The notes under the pieces were generated by a model, which made no database searches, was not told where the DNA came from, and was given only the letters and a program-made list of their open reading frames with translations. This document shows positions 1 through 8,586 of a stretch of DNA of 64,000 bases, piece after piece (positions within the stretch are counted from its first letter, which is position 1; each line of letters opens with the position of its first letter). The translations under genes and the position numbers were made by a program. This stretch comes from Iamia sp. SCSIO 61187. Its GTDB lineage: Bacteria; Actinomycetota; Acidimicrobiia; Acidimicrobiales; Iamiaceae. The stretch covers positions 3,042,001 to 3,106,000 of the forward strand of contig NZ_CP050948.1 of NCBI RefSeq assembly GCF_019443745.1. Direction: 5' to 3'.

Positions 1-296
1 ACGAGGCTGGCGCCCACGGCGTCGGCGGTGCAGACCTGGTCGAGGATCTCGGCCCGACCGGCCGGGACGGCGAGGGTCTCGGCCAGGAGCCGGTCGAGGT
101 GGTGGACGACGATGCCCCGGTCGCGGAGGACGCCGACGAAGGCGTCGTGCTGCTCCCGGGCCCGCTTGGCCCAGAGGATGTCGTCGAACAGAAGCTCCTC
201 GACGTTGGAGGGGGTCAGCCGGGCCAGCTCGAGGCCGGGCCGGTGGACGATCAGCTGGCGCAGCCGCCCGACCTCGGAGTGGACCCCGAACCGCAT
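1..296 (-). CDS. arcA: Arginine deiminase, N-terminal part (runs off the left edge)
   Basis: Arginine deiminase hydrolyses arginine to citrulline and ammonia in the cytoplasm, the first step of the ADI pathway for ATP and pH homeostasis without respiration. About 98 residues are visible, beginning MRFGVHSEVGRLRQLIVHRP. This is followed by the family hallmarks RPGLELARLTPSN, ELLFDDILW and REQHDAF, which match the conserved N-terminal block of bacterial ArcA. The catalytic Cys region lies outside the window. The ATG at 296 sits one base beyond the stop of the upstream DDAH gene, so it is the third gene of a permease-ddaH-arcA operon read leftwards. That operon starts at a DevR-like box (2628-2642), which makes anaerobic or hypoxic induction likely. 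Identification is firm; the C-terminus and any arcB/arcC downstream cannot be seen. Confidence 0.93.
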   Translation of the reverse strand, partial: MRFGVHSEVGRLRQLIVHRPGLELARLTPSNVEELLFDDILWAKRAREQHDAFVGVLRDRGIVVHHLDRLLAETLAVPAGRAEILDQVCTADAVGASL

Positions 297-297
297 C

Positions 298-1101
298 TCA
301 CGGCTCCTCTCTGGGCGCCGGGCGCCCGGCCGGGAGGTCGCGCAGGCGCACCGACAGGCACGTCACGCAGCCCTCCAGCTTCTGGTACTCGCTGATGTCG
401 ACCGGGACGGGGTGGTAGCCCAGGTCGGTGAACAGCTCGGCGCTGCGGGGGGCGTCGGCGGCCATGAGCAGCCGCCCCTCCCCGAGCAGCACCACGTGGG
501 CCCCGGACTCCTCGGGGACGCCCAGGAACCGGGGGAACAGCAGCGGGTCGTCGACGAGGGGCAGGTAGCCGATGACGGTGCCGTCCGGGAGGGCGGTCAC
601 CGCCGACTTCAGGTGCAGGACCTTGGTGAGCGGGACGGCGACGACCGTGGCGCCGAGCGGCTCCAGGATCCAGCGGAGCTGGCGCACGCCCTCGTGGTTC
701 GTGCGCCCGCCCCGCCCGACGAAGACGGTGTCGCCCACCTTGAGGACGTCACCGCCGTCGAGCAGACCGGGGGCGACGATGCGGTTCATCGACGCCCCCA
801 TCCCCTCGAGCACCTCGGCCACCGCCGCCGTCTCGGGTCGCCGGGAGGAGGCCCCGGGTCGGGTGACGACGGCGACGTTGCGGAACATCACCACCGCGTC
901 CTCGACGAAGACGGAGTCGGGGCACTCGGGGGCGGGGGGGACCTCGACGAGGTCCCACCCGAACGCCTCCATGGCGGCCCGGTAGCCGTGCCACTGGCGG
1001 ACGGCGAGGTCGACGTCGACCTCCACCCGGTCGATGTGGGTGACCAGCCCCTCGGCCAGGCGGGGGACCGGCGGACGGACCAGGGCGCGCATGGTGCTCA
1101 T
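298..1101 (-). CDS. ddaH: Dimethylargininase / DDAH family amidinotransferase
   Basis: 267 residues, the usual length for N(G),N(G)-dimethylarginine dimethylaminohydrolase, which splits methylated arginines to citrulline and an amine. The guanidino-modifying fold is indicated by PDSVFVEDAVVMF, the LLDGGDVLKVG segment, a likely catalytic His in LHLKS, and a C-terminal EGCVTCLSVR block. Within that block Cys248 aligns with the nucleophile of DDAHs. The ATG at 1101 has a strong Shine-Dalgarno (ctgaggaggacacc). The gene starts 10 nt after the permease stop and is followed after 1 nt by arcA. In this setting it could spare methylarginine or act on another guanidino compound feeding the ADI pathway; the exact substrate is inference. 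Some homologues are annotated simply as arginine deiminase-related proteins. Confidence 0.85.
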   Translation of the reverse strand: MSTMRALVRPPVPRLAEGLVTHIDRVEVDVDLAVRQWHGYRAAMEAFGWDLVEVPPAPECPDSVFVEDAVVMFRNVAVVTRPGASSRRPETAAVAEVLEGMGASMNRIVAPGLLDGGDVLKVGDTVFVGRGGRTNHEGVRQLRWILEPLGATVVAVPLTKVLHLKSAVTALPDGTVIGYLPLVDDPLLFPRFLGVPEESGAHVVLLGEGRLLMAADAPRSAELFTDLGYHPVPVDISEYQKLEGCVTCLSVRLRDLPAGRPAPREEP

Positions 1102-1111
1102 GGTGTCCTCC

Positions 1112-2548
1112 TCAGCGCTCGCTGGTGATGTCGACGAGCTCGGCCGCCGGCATCTCGGATGCCTCGACCGGTGGCGAGGCCAGCCCCAGCCGCTCGCGCC
1201 GGGCCTTCAGGAAGCCGTAGAGCGGGATCCCGAGGAGCAGGAGCAGCATCGCCTGGTACACCGACTGGTAGCCGGAGGCGAAGGTGACCCACAGCGAGAA
1301 CAGCATCCCGACGACCGAGACGGTGAGGTCCCGGGCGAGGGCCCACCCCTGGACCGCCCGCCGGCCGGACACCAGGTAGGCGAGCTGGGCGCAGGCGCTC
1401 AGGAAGTACGGGATGGCCACGGTGACGACCGACAGGTAGACGAGGTAGGTGAACACCTTGAGGCCGGTCTCGCTGCTGTAGCTCCAGGCCATCAGCAGCG
1501 AGCCGACGACGGTGGAGGCGACGATCCCGAACCAGGGCACGCCCGTCCTCGACTCCTTGGCGAAGGCGGGGAGGAACAGCCCGTCCCGGGCGGCGGCGTA
1601 GGGCATCTCGGCGGTGACCATCGTCCACCCGTTGAGGGCGCCGAGGCCGCTGATGATGGCGACGAGGGCCACGGCCTTGCCGGCCCAGCCGACGTCGAAC
1701 ATCTGCTGGAAGGCGGCGACGAAGGGGGCGCCGTCGTCGACCAGCTGGTCGTGGGGCACGAGCCCCATCACCGCGGCGGTCACCGCGATGTAGAGGAGCC
1801 CGCTGGCCGCGGTGCCGATGACCGATGCCCGCCCGACGTTGCGGCGGGGGTCACGGACCCGGCCGGCGGCGATGGAGGCCACCTCGACCCCGATGAAGGA
1901 GAAGAGGGCGACCCCGGCGGCCAGGTTGACGGCGTCGTAGAGGTTGCCGCCGCTGGCGTTGAACGGTCCGAAGCTGGCGGTGTCGACGAAGAACCACCCG
2001 ACGGTGCCGACCAGCAGGAGGGGCAGGAACTTCAGCACCACGGTGAGCTTCTGGAACCAGGCCATCTGGCGCACGCCGGCGAGGTTCACGATGGCGGGGA
2101 TCCACAGGCCGGTGAGGGCGATCCCGAAGCTCGTCCAGGCCGAGGGGGCGTCGATGCCGAAGAAGGACTCGACGTAGAGGACCCACGACGAGACGATGGC
2201 GGCGTTCCCGGCCCAGCAGGTGATCCAGTAGCACCAGGCGGTCAGGTACCCGGCGAAGTCACCGAACTCATGGCGGGTGTAGGCGTAGAGCCCGCCGTCG
2301 GTGCTCGGCACCCGCTGGGTGAGCTGCCCGAAGAGCACCCCGAGCAGGAGGGCGCCGACGGCGATGATGCCGAGGGTGATGATCGAGCTCGTCCCGGCCC
2401 CGGCCATCACCGCGGGCATGGTGAACACGCCCGTGCCGATGATGCTGCCGACGACGAGCGCCGTCGACGACGTGAGCCCGAGCGCGCCCTTCCCGGGGGA
2501 GCCGCTCCGGGCGGTTCGGTGGATGAGCCGGTCCAGTGTCGCCGTCAT
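1112..2548 (-). CDS. APC-superfamily amino acid permease, arginine/ornithine antiporter-like
   Basis: 478-residue inner-membrane transporter with about 12 hydrophobic segments. The first membrane segment carries the APC glycine motif GSIIGTGVF. This is followed by GGLYAYTRHEFGDFAGY and CYWITCWAGNAA, which resemble the AdiC/ArcD branch of arginine exchangers. As first gene of the operon with ddaH and arcA, exchange of arginine for ornithine or citrulline is the likely role; that is inferred from context. The ATG at 2548 has a good ribosome binding site (cggaggtgcgcc). The promoter carries a DevR-like box 79 nt upstream with a -10-like cacctt hexamer at 2599-2604. Confidence 0.85.
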   Translation of the reverse strand: MTATLDRLIHRTARSGSPGKGALGLTSSTALVVGSIIGTGVFTMPAVMAGAGTSSIITLGIIAVGALLLGVLFGQLTQRVPSTDGGLYAYTRHEFGDFAGYLTAWCYWITCWAGNAAIVSSWVLYVESFFGIDAPSAWTSFGIALTGLWIPAIVNLAGVRQMAWFQKLTVVLKFLPLLLVGTVGWFFVDTASFGPFNASGGNLYDAVNLAAGVALFSFIGVEVASIAAGRVRDPRRNVGRASVIGTAASGLLYIAVTAAVMGLVPHDQLVDDGAPFVAAFQQMFDVGWAGKAVALVAIISGLGALNGWTMVTAEMPYAAARDGLFLPAFAKESRTGVPWFGIVASTVVGSLLMAWSYSSETGLKVFTYLVYLSVVTVAIPYFLSACAQLAYLVSGRRAVQGWALARDLTVSVVGMLFSLWVTFASGYQSVYQAMLLLLLGIPLYGFLKARRERLGLASPPVEASEMPAAELVDITSER

Positions 2549-2598
2549 GGCGCACCTCCGTGTGTCATCGAGGTGGGGTCGCCCACCTCTCTCACCCG

Positions 2599-2642
2599 AA
2601 GGTGCGCGCCGAGCGCCTCTCCCCCGTAGAGCCGAAGGTCCC
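2599..2642 (-). promoter_or_regulatory. DevR-like box plus -10 for the arginine deiminase operon
   Basis: The box agagccgaaggtccc lies at 2628-2642 (minus-strand gggaccttcggctct). A -10-like cacctt (minus strand, 2604-2599) follows after 23 nt, leaving a leader of about 44 nt with a Shine-Dalgarno. A second, weaker box (gggcgcaaacggccct, 2650-2665) lies just upstream, as is common for paired DosR sites. Box-to-(-10) spacing equals that of the other 15 boxes in the window. Confidence 0.75.
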
Positions 2643-2671
2643 GATCGTCGGGCGCAAACGGCCCTGGCGGC

Positions 2672-3322
2672 TCAGCGGTCGGTGCGGTGGCGCTCGGCCA
2701 TGCGGGCGGCGTACACCGCCGCCTCGGTGCGGCGGCTCATGCCCAGCTTGGCCAGCAGGTTGGACACGTAGTTCTTGACCGTCTTCTCGGCCAGGATCAT
2801 CTGCTCGGCGATCTGGCGGTTGGTGAGGCCGTCGGCCAGCAGGGCCAGGATCCGCCGCTCCTGGTCGGTCAGCCCGGCCAGCCGCTCGTCCTCCTCGGGC
2901 CCCCGCCGCAGGCGCTCCAGCACCCGCGTCGTGATCGCCGGGTCGAGGAGGGTCTCGCCCGCCGCGATCCGCCGGATCGACGAGATGAGCTCGCCCCCGC
3001 GCACCTCCTTGAGCACGTACCCCGCCGCCCCGGCCAGGATCGACTCGAAGAGGGCCTCGTCGTCGGAGAACGACGTCAGCATGAGGCACGCCAGGTCCGG
3101 GCGGGCCGAGCGCACCTCGCGGCACACCTCGACCCCCGACCCGTCGGGCAGGCGCACGTCGAGCACGGCCACGTCGGGGTTGGTCGGGGGGATGCGGGCG
3201 AGGGCCTCGGCCGCCGTCCCCGCCTCCCCCACGACCTCGAGGTCGTCCTCGGACTCCAGCAGCTCGCGCACCCCCCGGCGCACCACCTCGTGGTCGTCGA
3301 GCAGGAAGATCCGGATCGTCAC
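2672..3322 (-). CDS. devR: DevR/DosR-type NarL-family response regulator
   Basis: 216 residues: receiver domain (about 1-120) with acidic pair DD at 9-10 and phosphoacceptor Asp55 in VLDVRLPDGSG, then a LuxR-type helix-turn-helix. The DNA-reading helix EKTVKNYVSNLLAKLG and the block GLTDQERRILALL are nearly the M. tuberculosis DosR text, including the Lys and Asn that contact the DosR box. This is the strongest evidence that the repeated gggaccttcggccct sites are its targets. The GTG at 3322 is chosen because GVTIRIF is the natural domain start and a gatgat -10-like hexamer (3334-3329) ends 6 nt before it, consistent with leaderless translation. The gene is divergent from the kinase gene, 66 nt apart. 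No own box is seen. Confidence 0.95.
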   Translation of the reverse strand: MTIRIFLLDDHEVVRRGVRELLESEDDLEVVGEAGTAAEALARIPPTNPDVAVLDVRLPDGSGVEVCREVRSARPDLACLMLTSFSDDEALFESILAGAAGYVLKEVRGGELISSIRRIAAGETLLDPAITTRVLERLRRGPEEDERLAGLTDQERRILALLADGLTNRQIAEQMILAEKTVKNYVSNLLAKLGMSRRTEAAVYAARMAERHRTDR

Positions 3323-3328
3323 GGCCCC

Positions 3329-3382
3329 ATCATCGCAGGACTCGGCCCCCTTCCCGTGCCCGCCGGCGGTTGCCCCTACGAT
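3329..3382. promoter_or_regulatory. Divergent leaderless promoters of devR and devS
   Basis: The 66-nt space holds a minus-strand -10-like gatgat (3334-3329) and a plus-strand tacgat (3377-3382). Each ends 6 nt before the GTG of its gene, the spacing expected if transcription starts at the first codon. No DevR-like box is apparent, so autoregulation is not supported by the sequence. Confidence 0.55.
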
Positions 3383-3388
3383 CGCCCC

Positions 3389-4528
3389 GTGACCCGCCCG
3401 ACGTTCGGACTCCACGCCGGGCCCGCCGCCCTGCGCCGCCTCCTCGACGCCGTCTTGAGCGTGGGCTCCGAGCTCGACCTGCCCTCGGTGCTCCAGCGCA
3501 TCATCGAGGCCGCCACCGAGCTGGTCGACGCCCGCTACGGAGCGCTCGGCGTGCTCGACGACGAGGGCCTGCGGCTGTCGCAGTTCATCACCGTCGGGGT
3601 CGACGACGAGACCCGGGCCGCCATCGGCCCGTTGCCCAAGGGCCACGGGATCCTGGGGCTGCTGATCACCGACCCCCGCCCGATCCGCCTCCCGAACCTC
3701 AGCGAGCACCCGGACAGCTACGGGTTCCCGCCGAACCACCCCCCGATGACGTCGTTCCTCGGCGTGCCCATCCACATCCGGGGCGAGGTGTTCGGCAACC
3801 TCTACCTCTGCGACCGCCAGGGTGACGAGGTCTTCTCCGACGTCGACGAGGAGATGGCCGTGGCCCTGGCCGCCGCCGCCGGCATCGCCATCGACCAGGC
3901 CCGCCTCCACGCCCGCGTCGGCGAGATCTCGATGATGGCGGACCGGGACCGCATCGCCCGCGACCTCCACGACCGGGTCATCCAGCGCCTCTTCGCCATC
4001 GGCCTCAGCCTGGAGGGCATCAGCCGCTCGGACCTGCCGCCCGCCATCACCGAGCGCCTCCACCGGGCCGTCGACGACCTCGACGAGACGGTGCGCCAGG
4101 TGCGCTCGTCGATCTTCGAGCTCGAGGAGCGCCGCCTCCCCGGCCGCAGCCTCCGCCAGGAGATCCTGGCCGTGTGCGCCGACGCCGGGCGGGGGCTGGG
4201 CTACGAGCCCGTCGTCCGCTTCGCCGGCCCCGTCGACAGCGGTGTCGAGCCCGGCATCGCCGACCACCTCCTCGCCGTCATCCGCGAGGCCCTCTCCAAC
4301 GTGGCCCGCCACGCCCAGGCCCACGAGGTGGAGGTCGGGGTCACCGTGCGCGACGGCCGGCTCGACCTCAGCGTCGTCGACGACGGACGCGGCATCGACC
4401 CGGCGGCCCCGCGGGGCGACGGCCTGCGCAACATGGAGGGACGGGCCACGCAGCTGGGCGGGGGCTGCACGATCGAGCCCGGGCGGCCCACCGGGACCCG
4501 GATCCACTGGACGGTCCCCACCTCCTGA
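3389..4528 (+). CDS. devS: DevS/DosT-like GAF sensor histidine kinase (single GAF)
   Basis: 379-residue soluble sensor kinase. Residues about 20-175 form one GAF domain whose text (ARYGALGVLD, LPKGHGILG, NHPPMTSFLGVP, EVFGNLYL) is that of the mycobacterial DosS/DosT GAF. His117 in NHPPM lies in the segment that supplies the heme-ligand His in DosS, so gas or redox sensing is plausible. A HisKA_3 dimerisation helix follows with phosphoacceptor His194 in IARDLHDRVIQRLF, then an HATPase domain with EALSNVARHA and DDGRGID. DosS and DosT carry two GAF domains, so this protein is shorter. The GTG at 3389 follows a tacgat -10 by 6 nt. Partner of the divergent DevR. Confidence 0.92.
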   Translation: MTRPTFGLHAGPAALRRLLDAVLSVGSELDLPSVLQRIIEAATELVDARYGALGVLDDEGLRLSQFITVGVDDETRAAIGPLPKGHGILGLLITDPRPIRLPNLSEHPDSYGFPPNHPPMTSFLGVPIHIRGEVFGNLYLCDRQGDEVFSDVDEEMAVALAAAAGIAIDQARLHARVGEISMMADRDRIARDLHDRVIQRLFAIGLSLEGISRSDLPPAITERLHRAVDDLDETVRQVRSSIFELEERRLPGRSLRQEILAVCADAGRGLGYEPVVRFAGPVDSGVEPGIADHLLAVIREALSNVARHAQAHEVEVGVTVRDGRLDLSVVDDGRGIDPAAPRGDGLRNMEGRATQLGGGCTIEPGRPTGTRIHWTVPTS

Positions 4529-4532
4529 CGCG

Positions 4533-4575
4533 GTGACGTTCGGCCCTGCCGGGGCGGACGGCAGGGGCGCACGCT
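4533..4575 (+). promoter_or_regulatory. DevR-like box plus -10 for the P-type ATPase
   Basis: The box gtgacgttcggccct (4533-4547) differs from the window consensus at two positions. After 22 nt comes cacgct (4570-4575), which ends 6 nt before the GTG at 4582, so the message is probably leaderless. Confidence 0.7.
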
Positions 4576-4581
4576 CGGGGC

Positions 4582-7221
4582 GTGACGTCGTCGACCACCC
4601 CCGCCGCGCAGGTGGCGGGGGACGCGCCTGGGGGCGCGCCCGGCCTCACCCGGGCCGAGGCCGCGGCCCGTCTCCGACGGGACGGGGCCAACGTGCTGCC
4701 GACCGCGGCGACGATCCCGGCCTGGCGCCGCCTCGTGGGGCAGCTCGTCCACTTCTTCGCCCTTCTGCTCTGGGCCGCGGCCGGTCTCGCCGTGGTGGCC
4801 GGCATGCCCCAGCTGGGCGTGGCGATCGTCGTGGTGATCGTGGTGAACGGCGTGTTCGCGTTCGTCCAGGAGGTGCGCGCCGGGCGCGCCGCCGAGGCGC
4901 TCCGCGACCTCCTGCCGGCCTCGGTGACCGTCCGCCGGGACGGGGAGCTCACCCGGGTCGAGGCGTCCGAGCTGGTGGTGGGCGACGCCGTGGTCCTCGC
5001 CGCCGGCGACCGGATCCCGGCCGACCTCGTCGTGCGCCACGCCCCCTCCGCCACCGTCGACGAGTCGATGCTGACCGGCGAGAGCGATCCGGTCCCCGTC
5101 GAGCCGGGGGCCGCCGCCCGGGCCGGCACCTACCTTGTCACCGGTGAGGCCGAGGGGGAGGTCGTCGCCGTCGGGGGGTCGACCCGCCTCGCGTCCCTCG
5201 CCCGGCTCACCGCCGACGTCGAGCGGCCCGCCAGCCCCCTGTCCCGCGAGCTCGACCGGGTGGTGCGCACCGTGGCCGTGCTCGCCGTGGGGGTGGGCAC
5301 CACGTTCCTGGCCACCTCGGCCCTGTTCGGCACCCCCCTCCGCGACGCCTTCCTCCTCTCGATCGGGGTGACGGTGGCGCTCGTCCCCGAGGGCCTCCTG
5401 CCCACGGTGACCCTGTCGCTCGCCATCGGTGCCCAGCGCATGGCCCGGCGCGACGCCCTGGTGCGCCACCTCGAGGCGGTCGAGACCCTGGGCGCGACGA
5501 CCTTCATCTGCACCGACAAGACGGGCACCCTCACCCGCAACGAGATGGGGGTGGTCGCCGTCTGGACCCCGGCGGGGGCGGTGGACGTGAGGGGCGAGGG
5601 GTACGGACCGGTGGCCGCCGTCTCCGGGGTCCCGGCGGCGCGGGCGCTCGCGGCCCGGGCCGCCCTCGCCGGCCGGCTGGCCTCGGAGGGCCGGGCCGAG
5701 GAGCGCGACGGCACGTGGCGCCCGGTCGGCGACCCCATGGAGGCGGCCATCGACGCCCTGGCCCGACGCCTCGCCGACGACGCCGCCGACTCCCCGCTGG
5801 TCGCCGCCGAGGTGGTGACCGAGCACCCCTTCGACGCCGACCGCCGCCGGGAGTCGTGCCTCGCCGGCGGCTGGCTCCTGGTGAAGGGCGCGCCCGACTG
5901 CGTCCTCCCGGCGTGCACCGAGGTCGCCGGCGTCGACCGCGTCGTGGACGACCTGGCGGCGCGGGGTCTGCGCGTGCTGGCCGTGGCCGGGCGGCCGGCC
6001 CGGCCCGGCGACGAGGACGAGGACGCCACCGCCCACGACCTCGACCGCATCGAGGCCGACCTCGAGCTGTTCGGGCTGCTCGCCCTCCAGGACCCGCCGC
6101 GCGAGGAGGTCGAGGCGTCGCTGGCGATCTGCCGCCAGGCCGGGATCAAGGTGGCCATGCTGACCGGCGACCACCCCACCACCGCCCGGGCCATCGCCGC
6201 CCAGGTCGGCCTGCTCGGTCCCGAGGGGCTCGTGCTCCAGGGGCACGATCTGCCCGAGGACGCCGACGCCCTGGGCGAGGTCCTCGACCACGACGGGGTG
6301 GTCATCAGCCGGGTCACCCCGGAGGACAAGCTCCGCATCACCACCGCGCTGCAACGCCGGGGTCACGTCGTGGCCATGACCGGGGACGGGGTCAACGACG
6401 CCCCCGCCCTGCGGAAGGCGGACATCGGCGTGGCCATGGGCCGGTCGGGCACCGACGTCGCCCGGGGCGCCGCCGACCTGGTGCTGCTGGACGACGACTT
6501 CGCCACCATCGTCGCCGCCGTCGAGCAGGGCCGGGCCACCTTCGCCAACATCCGTCGGTTCCTCACCTACCACCTGACCGACAACGTGGCCGAGCTGACG
6601 CCGTTCGTGATCTGGGCCCTCAGCGGGGGTTCCTTCCCCCTCGCCCTGGGCGTGCTGCAGATCCTCTGCCTCGACATCGGGACCGACCTCCTCCCCTCCC
6701 TGGCCCTGGGGGCGGAGCCGGCCAACCCGAAGGTGATGCACCGCCCGCCCGAGCGCCGTCACCTCGTCGACGGCGCCCTCCTCCGGCGGGTGTTCGGCGT
6801 CCTGGGCGTCACCGAGGCGACCGTCGAGATGGCCGCCTTCTCGGTCGCCCTCGCCGTCGCCAGCCGCTGGCCCGCCGGCCCCGCCCCCGAGGGGCAGGCG
6901 CTCCTGGCCGCCTCCGGCGCGGCCTTCGCCGCCGTGATCCTCGGTCAGATGGCGACGGCCTTCGCCTGTCGCAGCGCCAGCCTGCCGGTCCACCGGATGG
7001 GCGGGACGACGAACCGGCCCCTCCTCGTCGCCGTGGCCGCGTCGCTCCTCGCCCTGGCCGGGTTCCTCCTCATCCCACCGATCGCCGCCGTGCTCGACCA
7101 CGCCGCCCCTCCCGCGGCCGGGCTGGCGGTGGCCCTCCTCGCCGTGCCCGCCGTGCTCGCCGCCGACACCGTCCACAAGGCGCGACGGGCCCGACGGCGG
7201 GAGCGTCGGGTGGCCGACTGA
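4582..7221 (+). CDS. P2-type cation-transporting ATPase, CtpF-like
   Basis: 879-residue membrane pump. The N-terminal cation ATPase domain (LTRAEAAARLRRDGANVL) is followed by the actuator with TGES near residue 165, the phosphorylation motif DKTGTLT with Asp312, the membrane motif VALVPEGLLPTVT typical of P2 Ca/Na/K-type pumps, and the hinge GDGVNDAP near 600. The usual ten membrane segments can be traced. In M. tuberculosis the related CtpF belongs to the DosR regulon. Here the gene lies directly beside devRS and behind a DevR-like box, so the same function is likely. Ion specificity (Ca2+, Na+ or other) cannot be fixed from sequence. The start follows a promoter without Shine-Dalgarno. Confidence 0.9.
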   Translation: MTSSTTPAAQVAGDAPGGAPGLTRAEAAARLRRDGANVLPTAATIPAWRRLVGQLVHFFALLLWAAAGLAVVAGMPQLGVAIVVVIVVNGVFAFVQEVRAGRAAEALRDLLPASVTVRRDGELTRVEASELVVGDAVVLAAGDRIPADLVVRHAPSATVDESMLTGESDPVPVEPGAAARAGTYLVTGEAEGEVVAVGGSTRLASLARLTADVERPASPLSRELDRVVRTVAVLAVGVGTTFLATSALFGTPLRDAFLLSIGVTVALVPEGLLPTVTLSLAIGAQRMARRDALVRHLEAVETLGATTFICTDKTGTLTRNEMGVVAVWTPAGAVDVRGEGYGPVAAVSGVPAARALAARAALAGRLASEGRAEERDGTWRPVGDPMEAAIDALARRLADDAADSPLVAAEVVTEHPFDADRRRESCLAGGWLLVKGAPDCVLPACTEVAGVDRVVDDLAARGLRVLAVAGRPARPGDEDEDATAHDLDRIEADLELFGLLALQDPPREEVEASLAICRQAGIKVAMLTGDHPTTARAIAAQVGLLGPEGLVLQGHDLPEDADALGEVLDHDGVVISRVTPEDKLRITTALQRRGHVVAMTGDGVNDAPALRKADIGVAMGRSGTDVARGAADLVLLDDDFATIVAAVEQGRATFANIRRFLTYHLTDNVAELTPFVIWALSGGSFPLALGVLQILCLDIGTDLLPSLALGAEPANPKVMHRPPERRHLVDGALLRRVFGVLGVTEATVEMAAFSVALAVASRWPAGPAPEGQALLAASGAAFAAVILGQMATAFACRSASLPVHRMGGTTNRPLLVAVAASLLALAGFLLIPPIAAVLDHAAPPAAGLAVALLAVPAVLAADTVHKARRARRRERRVAD

Positions 7222-7236
7222 TCGGGGTGGGGCCGG

Positions 7237-8586
7237 TCACCCGCCGCCGGGGACCGTGGCCAGCACCAGCTGGAACGTCGTGGGGTCCTGGTCGACCAGG
7301 CGCAGCCGGCCGGCCTCGGCGTCGGCCAGGCTGCGGGCCAGGTGGAGGCCGATGCCCGTCCGCCCCGCCGACGACGACCGCCGGGCGAAGAGGCGATCGT
7401 CGGCCAGCGGGCAGCGCCCCTCGTCGGCCACCACGACGCGGGCCGACCCGCCTGCGGCCTCGGCCGCGAGGGTCACCGCCCCCAAGCCGTGGTGCAGGGC
7501 GTTGTCGAGCAGGACGTCCAGGATCGTGTCGAGGGCCGCCACCCGGGCCGAGACCGTGGCCTGGCTGGCGGCCTCGACGTGGAGGGGGCGGTCCTGGGCG
7601 CGCAGGAACGGTCGCCACCGCTCCGCGGCCGCCGCGACCACCTCGTCGAGGGCGATGGGCGCACCGACCTCCTCGTCTCGGGCCAGGTCCGTGAGGGCGT
7701 CCACCGTGCCCTCCATGCGCTCCACCGCGCCGAGCGCCTCGGTCAGCACCGCGGTGGGGTCCGGGCGCGGGTGGGCCAGCTCGGTCTCGAGGGCGACCCG
7801 CAGACCCGCCAGCGGTGTGCGCAGCTGGTGCGAGGTGTCCGCCGTGAGCCTCCGCTCCCGGGCGACCATGGCCCCGATCCGGGTGGCGCTGGTGTTGAGG
7901 GCCGAGGCCACCTCGTCGATCTCGGCGATGCCCGTCGTGGGTGCCGTGGCCGTGAAGTCGCCCCCGCCCAGACGGGTCGCCGACCGGCCTACGTCGCGCA
8001 GCGGGCGGGTCAGGCGGCGGGCCAGGAGCCACGCCGCCACGGAACCGGCGAGGAGCACGAGCAGGGCGGCGGACGCCAGGCGGAGGATGGCCGCCCGGGT
8101 GCGGACGTCGGCCTCCGACGCCGGTTCGGCGGCCCGGACGGCCCCGCCGCCGGCGAGGGGGACGGCGGCGACGCGGAGGTCGCCGACGCGGGCGGTCGCC
8201 GAGCGCCCCCGCAGCGCCGACCGGACGGGATCGTCGGCGCCGGGTGGTCCGACGCCGAGGACGAGGCGCCCATCGGCGTCGTAGAGGCCGAAGAGGTGGT
8301 CCTCGTCCGCTCCCGCGGGGACCGGACGGTCGGTCTCGTCGTCCTCGCCGCCGTCCTCGTCGGTCTCGTCGTCGCCGTCCTGGTCGACCCCGCCGTCGGG
8401 CCCGACGCCCCGGACGCTCTCGTAGCGCTCGCCCAGCAGGGCGGCGGCGTCGGCCGCCTCCCGCTGGAGCTCGGCCTCGTGGGCCGCCCGCTCGGCGTCG
8501 TCGAGGGCGAAGGCGGCGGGGATGAAGAAGGCGACGATGGCCGCCGTCGCCAGCAGCAGGGTGCCGACCAGCAGGCGGGTGCGCAC
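7237..8586 (-). CDS. Membrane sensor histidine kinase (HAMP, OmpR partner)
   Basis: 449 residues. An N-terminal membrane segment (about 5-27) leads into an extracytoplasmic region with a long acidic stretch (DQDGDDETDEDGGEDDETD). A second membrane segment near 165-190, HAMP, and the H-box SHQLRTPLAG with His near 253 follow, then a degenerate-looking HATPase domain ending TGIGLHLARSL. The acidic sensor loop could bind cations or a basic ligand; that is inference. The GTG start abuts the stop of the response regulator gene, so the two form an operon with the regulator first. They are divergent from the ApbE/ferric-reductase-like operon, the likely target. Confidence 0.9.
   Translation of the reverse strand: MRTRLLVGTLLLATAAIVAFFIPAAFALDDAERAAHEAELQREAADAAALLGERYESVRGVGPDGGVDQDGDDETDEDGGEDDETDRPVPAGADEDHLFGLYDADGRLVLGVGPPGADDPVRSALRGRSATARVGDLRVAAVPLAGGGAVRAAEPASEADVRTRAAILRLASAALLVLLAGSVAAWLLARRLTRPLRDVGRSATRLGGGDFTATAPTTGIAEIDEVASALNTSATRIGAMVARERRLTADTSHQLRTPLAGLRVALETELAHPRPDPTAVLTEALGAVERMEGTVDALTDLARDEEVGAPIALDEVVAAAAERWRPFLRAQDRPLHVEAASQATVSARVAALDTILDVLLDNALHHGLGAVTLAAEAAGGSARVVVADEGRCPLADDRLFARRSSSAGRTGIGLHLARSLADAEAGRLRLVDQDPTTFQLVLATVPGGG

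Noticed and set aside
28-1128. Long plus-strand open frame opposite the ddaH/arcA genes
   Set aside because: It reads as low-complexity Arg/Gly/Asp text typical of the antisense of GC-rich genes. The minus strand encodes clear DDAH and ArcA.
4201-7176. 991-codon minus-strand frame opposite the P-type ATPase
   Set aside because: Repetitive Gly/Glu/Arg composition without domains; a shadow of the ATPase gene.
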